This document shows positions 1 through 5,052 of a stretch of DNA of 5,052 nucleotides, in pieces (the first letter of the stretch is position 1; every line of letters begins with the position of its first letter). The notes beneath the pieces were generated by a model, which was given only the letters and a program-made list of their open reading frames with translations, ran no database searches and had not been told where the DNA came from. The position numbers and the translations under genes are program-made. Source of the DNA: Acidobacteriota bacterium (GTDB lineage: Bacteria; Acidobacteriota; UBA6911; RPQK01; JADFOI01); contig JAPUKI010000156.1 of NCBI GenBank assembly GCA_027295745.1, positions 1 to 5,052 on the forward strand, in the 5' to 3' direction.

Positions 1-821
1 AGTGTGAACCCTGCCAGACAGGAAACAGTTCTCTTTGCGTGAATTTCAACGGAGGTGACATTTCAGCGGGGATTCAGACGGGCTATTGCCGGGATACGGG
101 CGGTGGTTGGAGTGAGAGCTTTGTGGCTCACTACAAACAACTCCACCCAGTCCCTGACCAACTTTCCAATGAACAGGCTGTGATTGCGGAGCCACTGAGT
201 TGTGCGTTGCAGGCCGTGCGGAAGGCTCCATTGGCAGATGACTGCACGGTCCTCATTCTGGGATGTGGTTCCATGGGAGCCCTCACGCTGGCAGCAATCC
301 GAGGGGTGGGAAGTGCCTGTCGCGTTGTCATGGTAGCCAAACATCCCCACCAGCGGGAGGTTGCCGATCGTCTGGGCGCCGATGTTGTGGTTCAAGCAGG
401 AGCACCTTACCCGAAACTCGCGCAAATTCTGAACGCACGCTTGTATAACCCAGAGTTTGGAAGGCCTACTGCAGTTGGAGGTGCCGATATCTGTTTTGAC
501 TGCGTGGGGTCAGGACGAACCATTGACGACGCCCTGCGGTTTACGCGCGGCGGGGGCTCGGTTATTCTGGTCGGCATGCCGGGCATTCCACGCCATATCG
601 ACTGGACAGCAATTTGGCACAAGGAGCTCGTGGTCAGAGGCAGCTACACCAGCGAGCACGCCACTTTCCGGAGAGCGTTGGAGCTCTTGGTTGCCCAGAG
701 GGATAGCCTGGCTGGGATCGTGGGAGCGAAATTTCCTCTGAAGGACTATCGAGCCGCGGTCCAGTGTGCTCTGAACACGGGCCAGTCGAAGGTCATCAAA
801 ACGGTGTTTCAATTCGAGTGA
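1..821 (+). CDS. Zinc-dependent medium-chain alcohol/polyol dehydrogenase, 3' part (5' end outside window)
   Basis: This is the C-terminal three quarters or so of a COG1063-type NAD(P)-dependent dehydrogenase (threonine/sorbitol dehydrogenase-like). The reading frame is open from base 3, and bases 1-2 finish an upstream codon. The first residues, CEPCQTGNSSLC (3-38), fit the end of the structural-zinc lobe of this family (C-x2-C-x2-C-x7-C), with the first Cys expected just outside the window. A GTG at 39 lies directly after this motif and is therefore an internal codon, not the start. The Rossmann nucleotide-binding motif GCGSMG is at 261-278, followed by ADICFDCVGSG and a GGGSVILVGMPG strand, both typical of the fold. 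The catalytic zinc ligands of the N-terminal domain are mostly outside the window, so substrate cannot be read. The gene ends with TGA, 16 bases before a LarA-like gene, which suggests co-transcription and a role in hydroxy-acid or sugar-acid metabolism. The family call is firm; the substrate is unknown. Confidence 0.93.
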   Translation, partial: CEPCQTGNSSLCVNFNGGDISAGIQTGYCRDTGGGWSESFVAHYKQLHPVPDQLSNEQAVIAEPLSCALQAVRKAPLADDCTVLILGCGSMGALTLAAIRGVGSACRVVMVAKHPHQREVADRLGADVVVQAGAPYPKLAQILNARLYNPEFGRPTAVGGADICFDCVGSGRTIDDALRFTRGGGSVILVGMPGIPRHIDWTAIWHKELVVRGSYTSEHATFRRALELLVAQRDSLAGIVGAKFPLKDYRAAVQCALNTGQSKVIKTVFQFE

Positions 822-837
822 TGTAGCCCGCACAGCC

Positions 838-2412
838 ATGAGTAACAACTGCATCTATTACACAAAGCCGGGCGAGAAGCTGTTGTTTCACTACGCGGAA
901 CACTTCTTATATGAGGAGGTACCCGAGGGAACCCGCGTTGTTTATGCCCCGCCTCCTTTGGAAGCCATCACGGCCGTCAAGGCTGCGACGGAGCAAGCCA
1001 TTGAGAATCCCCTGGGATGCCCACCTCTCTCGGCACAGCTGAGACCAGGGATGAAGGTAACGGTTGCTTTTGATGACCTCTCGTTGCCTCTGCCTCCGAT
1101 GCGAAGGCCGGACCTGCGACAGTTGATCTTGGAAGTGGTGTTGGAAAAACTGGCAAGTGGCGGGGTCACGGACATCCACCTGATTGTGGCAACGGGCTTG
1201 CATCGAAGAATGACAGAGGCGGAAATCCGCCACTGTGTCGGGGCAAAGGTGCTTGATGCGTTTTATCCCGATAGGCTGTACAACCACGATGCGGAGGATA
1301 AGGAAAACATCGAGTACCTTGGAGAGACGGAAAAGGGGGAGGTCGTGGAGATCAACGGCCGGGCAGCCCAATCCGATCTTCTCATCTATGTCAACATGAA
1401 CCTGTCCAGCATGGACGGTGGAAACAAGTCTGTTCTCACCGGACTTTCCACCTACCGTAGTCTGAAGCATCACCACAACGTCCATGCCCTCATGCACTCC
1501 CAATCCTATATGCATCCTCCCAGTTCGGAATTGCATCATGTGCTGGGTCGCATGGGGAAGGTCCTTGAAGAGAACCAAAATATTTTCCACATCGAAACCA
1601 CATTGGACACCAACACTTTTCCCAAAGCTTTCGGTTTTCTCCAAAAGCAGGAACGCCACCTCAATGCATTCGACAAGCTTAATTTGCATGTGAGTAGGGG
1701 GGTTTTGGCGATGACGCCGGCCTCAGTCAGGCGCAAGGCTTTCATGCAGATGCGGGCTCCCTACGGGATGACCAGCATCCAGGCGGGAAAGAACGAGTCG
1801 GTGCATGAAAAGACCCTTGAAAATGTGTTGAAGCAACAGGTCGTGCCGGTTGAGGGGCAGTCCGATGTCCTGCTGGCGGGAGTTCCCTATATCGGCCCCT
1901 ACAACGTCAATTCCATGATGAACCCTCTGTTGATCGTGAACTTGACGGCGGGTTACCTCTTTAACCTCTATATTGGAAAGCCGCTGGTGCGTCGAGGTGG
2001 GGTCATGATTCTCTTTCATCCGCTGGAACGAATGTTTCATCCCCTTCATCATCCCTCCTATATCGAGTTCTTCGATCGTGTCCTGACCCAGACCAAGGTG
2101 GCTGCTGAGATCGAGAAATATGAAGAGGAGTTCGCTTGTAACGAGCGCTATATTGACCTTTTCCGCAATTCTTACGCGTACCACGGAGCCCACCCTTTTT
2201 ACATGTGGTATTGGGGGTGCTATGCCATGGAGTATTTGAGCAAAATCATCGTGGTCAAGGCACGGGATAAAGAGGTTGCTACCACCCTTGGATTCGATAC
2301 CGCAAAGAGCCTTCCGGAAGCCATCGAGATGGCACAGTCCACACTCAGCCAGAGGAGTGTTTCCATCACCCAGTTCCACTGGCCCCCCTTGTGGCTGTGC
2401 GAAGTTTCGTAG
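838..2412 (+). CDS. LarA-superfamily (DUF2088) nickel-pincer racemase/epimerase-like protein
   Basis: This 524-residue cytoplasmic protein resembles lactate racemase LarA and its homologues, which use a nickel-pincer nucleotide to racemise or epimerise 2-hydroxy acids by hydride transfer. N-terminal landmarks are FDDLSLPLPP (78-87, where LarA has D-x-T-R-P), VATGLH (117-122; H122 matches LarA His108), GGNKSVLTG (194-202; K197 matches the cofactor-binding Lys184) and HHHN (211-214; H213 lies 16 residues after K197, as nickel-ligand His200 does after Lys184). The position of LarA His174 is Met187 and that of Arg75 is Leu83, so the substrate probably differs from lactate. The C-terminal half has His-rich HPLERMFHPLHHP (394-406) and a SLPEAIEMA segment like the C-terminal LarA domain. 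It is longer than classical LarA (about 420-430 residues). An in-frame TAG at 823 makes ATG 838 the first possible start, although no good Shine-Dalgarno precedes it; translational coupling to the dehydrogenase is likely. The larB/larC/larE cofactor genes are not in the window. Confidence 0.88.
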   Translation: MSNNCIYYTKPGEKLLFHYAEHFLYEEVPEGTRVVYAPPPLEAITAVKAATEQAIENPLGCPPLSAQLRPGMKVTVAFDDLSLPLPPMRRPDLRQLILEVVLEKLASGGVTDIHLIVATGLHRRMTEAEIRHCVGAKVLDAFYPDRLYNHDAEDKENIEYLGETEKGEVVEINGRAAQSDLLIYVNMNLSSMDGGNKSVLTGLSTYRSLKHHHNVHALMHSQSYMHPPSSELHHVLGRMGKVLEENQNIFHIETTLDTNTFPKAFGFLQKQERHLNAFDKLNLHVSRGVLAMTPASVRRKAFMQMRAPYGMTSIQAGKNESVHEKTLENVLKQQVVPVEGQSDVLLAGVPYIGPYNVNSMMNPLLIVNLTAGYLFNLYIGKPLVRRGGVMILFHPLERMFHPLHHPSYIEFFDRVLTQTKVAAEIEKYEEEFACNERYIDLFRNSYAYHGAHPFYMWYWGCYAMEYLSKIIVVKARDKEVATTLGFDTAKSLPEAIEMAQSTLSQRSVSITQFHWPPLWLCEVS

Positions 2413-2469
2413 CCCAGCCCTAGAGTGTCTCTGTACTTCTTTGTAACTTGTCCCCTCTCAAGGCATCCT

Positions 2470-2497
2470 TAGCCGGGAGTATGCATAATCCCGGCTA
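2470..2497. repeat. 28-bp near-perfect palindrome (element A)
   Basis: The arms TAGCCGGGA (2470-2478) and TCCCGGCTA (2489-2497) are perfect inverted repeats. Between them lies the self-complementary octamer TATGCATA (2480-2487), with only the G2479/A2488 pair mismatched. No T tract follows, so it is not a standard intrinsic terminator. It ends 27 bases before the ATG of the lipoprotein gene. It could be a repetitive extragenic palindrome, a dyad operator or a leader hairpin. A smaller inverted repeat, CTAGA/TCTAG (2495-2499/2506-2510), overlaps its right edge. Element B near 3505-3566 has the same half-site sequence. Confidence 0.8.
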
Positions 2498-2524
2498 GAC
2501 TGCAATCTAGATGAGGAGAAATCT

Positions 2525-3289
2525 ATGTTCAGACATCCGACTATCGTCCCAATTCTTTCGTTGATCGGCCTGTTTGCCTGCGGTGGGACTTCAGAGGAGG
2601 CCCAACAGCCGTCCGAGCAGTCCCTTTCCGGTCCAGCTGAAAGCGAAGAAGCGTCCCTGCCTGAGCAGCTACAGCCAGGGGCAGAAGCTGAAGTTTCTTC
2701 TCCGCCAGCTGAGCAGCAGCAGGAGTTTGTGAGCGAATCCGTAGCCGCCGAACCACTCCCCCCCCCTGAACCTGTAACAATCAGGGTCCCTGTGGGGACC
2801 GTGCTGGAGGTCCGCTTGGCAGAGCCGATGAGTACCCGGACCCATAAAGCCGGCGATGAGTTCGTCGCCATACTGGACCAGGATGTGGTCGTTGATGGGA
2901 AGGTGGTGTTTCCGGAGGGAGCGAAAGCCTATGGTACTCTGTTGGCCGCCGAAGGGTCAGGGCGGGTCGAGGGCCGGGCCGAGATGACCATCACCCTGAC
3001 AGAACTTCGTCTTCGGGAAGAGCCGCTTCGGGTCAGGACCGGAAATATTACCATTCAGGCGGAAGGTACCCAGGGCCGAGATGCCAAGGTCATCGGCGGC
3101 GCTGCCGGTGTAGGGGCATTGTTGGGCGGAATTATCGGGGGCAAAAAGGGTGTCGCCGTCGGCGCTGCGGTTGGGGGCGGGGCCGGTACGGCCACCGTGC
3201 TGACCACCAAGGGAAAGGAAGTCGAATTTCAGCCTGAGCACAAGTTCAGCTTTAGTTTGAGCCGGGAAGTTGAAGCAACACTCCCCTAA
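2525..3289 (+). CDS. Predicted lipoprotein with acidic linker, beta-rich domain and C-terminal glycine zipper
   Basis: This is a 254-residue envelope protein of unknown function. Residues 1-19 form a short signal with a lipobox-like L16-F17-A18-C19; Phe at the -2 position is atypical but tolerable, and C19 would be lipidated. Residues 20-83 are a low-complexity Glu/Gln/Pro/Ser linker, probably disordered. Residues 84-180 look like a beta-rich domain (VPVGTVLEVRL, AGDEFVAILDQDVVVDGKVVFPEGA, GSGRVEGRAEMTITLTEL). Residues 191-222 are a glycine zipper (GGAAGVGALLGGIIGG and following) that could pack in a membrane or oligomerise; the chain ends in a short beta-like tail. From memory, this domain pairing recurs in Acidobacteriota hypothetical proteins. 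The start is well supported by GAGGAG (2513-2518), 6 bases before the ATG. Nothing adjacent explains its role. A C9 run (2758-2766) lies in the linker. The lipoprotein call is moderately sure and the function is unknown. Confidence 0.87.
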   Translation: MFRHPTIVPILSLIGLFACGGTSEEAQQPSEQSLSGPAESEEASLPEQLQPGAEAEVSSPPAEQQQEFVSESVAAEPLPPPEPVTIRVPVGTVLEVRLAEPMSTRTHKAGDEFVAILDQDVVVDGKVVFPEGAKAYGTLLAAEGSGRVEGRAEMTITLTELRLREEPLRVRTGNITIQAEGTQGRDAKVIGGAAGVGALLGGIIGGKKGVAVGAAVGGGAGTATVLTTKGKEVEFQPEHKFSFSLSREVEATLP

Positions 3290-3307
3290 GCACCGCTGAG
3301 GGTAGGT

Positions 3308-3336
3308 TTGACCGGAACTCCGGCATTTTCTACAAT
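3308..3336 (+). promoter_or_regulatory. Sigma-70-type promoter for the tRNA-Ser gene
   Basis: A -35 box TTGACC (3308-3313) and a -10 box TACAAT (3331-3336), each matching the consensus at five of six bases, are separated by exactly 17 bases. Transcription would begin near 3343, leaving a leader of about 30-35 bases before the mature tRNA 5' end at 3377, which RNase P would remove. The promoter begins 18 bases after the lipoprotein stop codon, so the tRNA is probably transcribed independently. Confidence 0.7.
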
Positions 3337-3376
3337 GCAGCATCCTTTCGGAGCACTTTTGGAGTCGTCCCTATCC

Positions 3377-3466
<90 letters not shown>

Positions 3467-3504
3467 GGATTTTTTCGACCCTATCTATTACTCGGACAGG
3501 CTCC

Positions 3505-3566
3505 TAACCCGAATCATGCATAGGTTCTCTTCGGTGCAGTAGAGAATTTATGCATCATCCGGGCTA
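3505..3566. repeat. Long imperfect hairpin related to the 2470-2497 palindrome (element B)
   Basis: Bases 3505-3530 pair with 3541-3566 around a 10-base loop (3531-3540). Of 26 positions, 21 are Watson-Crick pairs, two are G-T (G-U in RNA) and three are mismatched. The innermost six pairs are TTCTCT/AGAGAA. The outer arms carry the half-site TATGCATnATCCnGGCTA also present in element A; the right arm here reads TATGCATCATCCGGGCTA (3549-3566). Element B thus looks like element A with a nested hairpin inserted in its centre. A REP/MITE-like repeat is the simplest reading. No transposase gene is nearby and no T tract follows. Confidence 0.75.
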
Positions 3567-3573
3567 ACAATGC

Positions 3574-3590
3574 AGCACCTGACAGGTGCT
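3574..3590. repeat. Small perfect hairpin AGCACCT-GAC-AGGTGCT
   Basis: The seven-base arms AGCACCT (3574-3580) and AGGTGCT (3584-3590) are perfectly complementary around a 3-base loop. The hairpin starts 8 bases after element B and may belong to the same repeat. No T tract follows, so it is a poor candidate for an intrinsic terminator. Confidence 0.55.
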
Positions 3591-3600
3591 TGAATGAGTA

Positions 3601-3633
3601 GGGGTGGGGGAGAATCGGGGTGGACGGGCGGGG
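3601..3633 (+). other. Potential G-quadruplex sequence
   Basis: Five runs of at least three G lie at 3601-3604, 3606-3610, 3617-3620, 3626-3628 and 3630-3633, with intervening stretches of 1, 6, 5 and 1 bases. This meets the usual four-tract, loop 1-7 definition. A sixth G run follows at 3649-3653. The G-rich strand is the coding strand of the neighbouring genes. Whether it folds or matters in the cell cannot be told from sequence. Confidence 0.55.
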
Positions 3634-3860
3634 AGGCAGCCAGTAACTGGGGGTTCTCCATTGGGCTTTCAAGAAGGAGAGAAGATACTGTCCCCTCCCC
3701 ACACCATCTGTTTATCCGTAGACGCCAGATTGGCAAAAAGGTTCAATAAAATCTCTCCAATCAACCTTCGCCCTTGCTGAGGATGGCGAACGATGTGGAC
3801 AAGAAGCTGAAACTATAGTAAAAGTGGCACCATTAACAAGCGCCCATTCTTCTCTTCGTC

Positions 3861-3868
3861 TAAGGAGG
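3861..3868 (+). promoter_or_regulatory. Strong Shine-Dalgarno site setting the TPR protein start
   Basis: TAAGGAGG matches the 16S rRNA anti-Shine-Dalgarno almost completely and lies 5 bases before ATG 3874. It fixes that ATG as the start rather than the in-frame ATG at 3901, which would remove the front of the signal peptide. Confidence 0.85.
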
Positions 3869-3873
3869 CTCTT

Positions 3874-5052
3874 ATGGGTTATCGGGTGACTCTCGTATTC
3901 ATGTTCCTTGGCTTGCTTTCGGGTTGGGGGCTGGCCCAAGACCAGGGCCAGGACCAAGGGTCCTCATCAGGCGGGCGGAGCGATTCTCACGACCATCGGC
4001 GCCCCCAAGAGTCTCGGTTCAAGAGGCCGCTGTTTCTTTCCGGAAAGGTTGTCTTGGATGATGGCGAGCCGCCTGCAGTATCCACGCAGGTCGAATTGAT
4101 TTGTCAGGGCACGACCATCGAGCAGGTCTTCACCTCTGGCGAAGGTAGTTTCAGTTTTCAGATCAACCTTGCAGGTTCGGGTCCCAATAACCGGTTGCCC
4201 ACTGATGCGTCGATAGCCTCTTCGCCATTCGCGGGTGGGCTGGTTGGTGCCGGCAGCGGCACCAACAGTAGTTTTGGGCCCAGCCTGGAATCATCGATCC
4301 GTTACGACTCGGTCAATCTCAGCGCCTGTGAATTGGAGGCGAAGCTGGCAGGTTTCCGATCAGACAAGATTCGCCTGGGCCCTCGGCGCGCTCTGGACGA
4401 CCCTGACGTAGGTGTTATTGTGCTGCACCGCTCAGTCAGAGCGGAGACTGCCACCATCAGCTTAAAGACCCTGGCCGCTCCCAAAGATGCCAAGAAGGCG
4501 TATGAGAAAGCCTTGAAGGAGTTGGGCAAGAAAAAGGTCAACTTGAAGAAGACCAGCAAGGAACTCGAGAAGGCTGTGAAGATCTACTCCGAGTTTGCTG
4601 CGGCCTGGCAGTTGCTGGGTGAGGTCCGTCTGGAACTTAAAGACCAGCCCGCTGCCCGCCAGGCCTTTGAGTTGGCCATGGCCGCCGATTCGCAGTACGC
4701 CAAGCCCTATATTGCATTGGCTATGTTGGAAATAGACGAGGAACATTGGGAGGAAGCCGCTCGGTTGAGCGGACAGGCTCTTGAACTCGACTCCCAGCTG
4801 ATCAGAGCTCACTATTTTTTTGCTCTGGCCAACAGCTCCTTGGGAAGGCTGGATATTGCCGAAGCGTCAGCCTTACAGGTCCAAAGGAGCAGCAGCGCAA
4901 AACGTTACCCACTGACCCACTACATCCTGGGGTGGATTCTGTCGGAAAAGGGCGACTTCCAGGCTGCCGCTGAGGAATATCGCCGCTTGGTGGAGATTAG
5001 GCCCTCCTCGGTGATCGGGCAAAGACTGCAAGAACAGCTGTCCGGCTGGACG
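3874..5052 (+). CDS. Exported regulatory-like domain plus TPR-repeat protein, 3' end outside window
   Basis: The frame is open from ATG 3874 to the window edge (393 codons, no stop). Residues 1-21 are a signal peptide with hydrophobic core VFMFLGLLSG and probable cleavage GLA|QD, so the protein should reach the periplasm or beyond. Residues 22-50 are a Gln/Asp/Gly/Ser/Arg-rich linker. Residues 54-97 (LFLSGKVVLDDG through GEGSFSFQI) resemble a carboxypeptidase-regulatory-like or CNA-B beta-sandwich. A Gly/Ser loop (110-136) is followed by a conserved-looking block with CELEAKLAGFRSDKI (152-166) and LDDPDVGVIVLHR (174-186). After a Lys-rich helix (202-235), TPR-like helical repeats run to the edge: AAAWQLLGEVRLELKD (241-256), KPYIALAMLEID (276-287), AHYFFALANSSLG (312-324) and HYILGWILSEKGDF (349-362). 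TPRs usually bind proteins; the partner is unknown. The layout matches a family I associate with Acidobacteriota. The strong Shine-Dalgarno (3861-3868) supports the start. Confidence 0.9.
   Translation, partial: MGYRVTLVFMFLGLLSGWGLAQDQGQDQGSSSGGRSDSHDHRRPQESRFKRPLFLSGKVVLDDGEPPAVSTQVELICQGTTIEQVFTSGEGSFSFQINLAGSGPNNRLPTDASIASSPFAGGLVGAGSGTNSSFGPSLESSIRYDSVNLSACELEAKLAGFRSDKIRLGPRRALDDPDVGVIVLHRSVRAETATISLKTLAAPKDAKKAYEKALKELGKKKVNLKKTSKELEKAVKIYSEFAAAWQLLGEVRLELKDQPAARQAFELAMAADSQYAKPYIALAMLEIDEEHWEEAARLSGQALELDSQLIRAHYFFALANSSLGRLDIAEASALQVQRSSSAKRYPLTHYILGWILSEKGDFQAAAEEYRRLVEIRPSSVIGQRLQEQLSGWT

Larger units (their letters stand above)
3467..3873. other. 407-base intergenic region without a convincing gene
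   Basis: No reading frame here has both a plausible start and protein-like composition. The region contains a T6 run after the tRNA (3470-3475), the long hairpin element B (3505-3566), a compact hairpin (3574-3590) and a run of G tracts (3601-3653). A C-rich stretch, CCCCTCCCC (about 3687-3695), could pair with part of the G tracts. The last 150 bases are A/T-richer and presumably hold the promoter of the TPR gene. A -10-like TATAGT sits at 3814-3819, but I find no matching -35 box at normal spacing. Confidence 0.6.

Noticed and set aside
39..41. GTG as the start of the dehydrogenase gene
   Set aside because: The same frame is open to the left edge and encodes the Cys-rich structural-zinc motif of the family, so the gene begins upstream of the window.
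1509..1520. TATGCATCCTCC inside the LarA-like gene, resembling the palindrome half-site
   Set aside because: It is explained by the coding sequence (YMHPP), lacks the GGCTA end and has no inverted partner.
907..1689. Long antisense reading frames opposite the LarA-like gene (907-1689, 1723-2379)
   Set aside because: The translations lack protein-like domains, and the + strand frame has clear family motifs throughout. These are coding shadows.
2470..2497. Element A as an intrinsic terminator for the LarA-like gene
   Set aside because: The stem is strong but no T tract follows on either strand, and it lies about 60 bases after the stop codon, next to the next gene's ribosome-binding site.
3514..3736. 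Small minus-strand reading frames in the intergenic region
   Set aside because: They run through hairpin and G/C-tract sequence, have low-complexity translations and lack a supporting ribosome-binding site.
3814..3819. TATAGT as the -10 box of a promoter for the TPR gene
   Set aside because: No recognisable -35 box lies 16-18 bases upstream, so it is noted only in the intergenic entry.

Overview
The window looks like chromosomal sequence from an uncultured or environmental member of the Acidobacteriota. This is inference. The 254-residue lipoprotein with a C-terminal glycine zipper and the exported regulatory-like/TPR protein both resemble families I associate with that phylum, and the sequence carries no rRNA or other marker that would settle it. 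All genes lie on the + strand, and both edges cut through genes.

Layout: (1) 1-821 is the 3' part of a zinc-dependent medium-chain dehydrogenase (COG1063 / threonine dehydrogenase-like). (2) 838-2412 follows after 16 bases and encodes a 524-residue LarA-superfamily (DUF2088, nickel-pincer racemase/epimerase-like) protein; these two probably form one catabolic operon. (3) 2413-2524 is a short gap with a near-perfect 28-bp palindrome. (4) 2525-3289 encodes a small lipoprotein with an acidic linker, a beta-rich domain and a glycine zipper. (5) 3308-3466 is a stand-alone tRNA-Ser(GCU) gene behind a good sigma-70-type promoter. (6) 3467-3873 is a 407-base region without a convincing gene. It holds a long imperfect hairpin related in sequence to the 2470-2497 palindrome, a second small hairpin and a cluster of G tracts. 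(7) 3874-5052 begins an exported protein with a beta-sandwich regulatory-like domain and TPR repeats, and it is open at the window end.

The dehydrogenase and the LarA-like protein plausibly act in sequence, one inverting a hydroxy-bearing carbon and the other oxidising or reducing a hydroxyl. The LarA-like protein keeps the residues expected to hold the nickel-pincer cofactor but lacks two residues of the lactate racemase active site, so lactate is an unlikely substrate. The lipoprotein, the tRNA and the TPR gene appear to be independent units. I see no transposase, integrase, CRISPR array, defence system or prophage gene. The strongest candidates for something undescribed are the shared palindromic repeat family and the divergent LarA-like enzyme.
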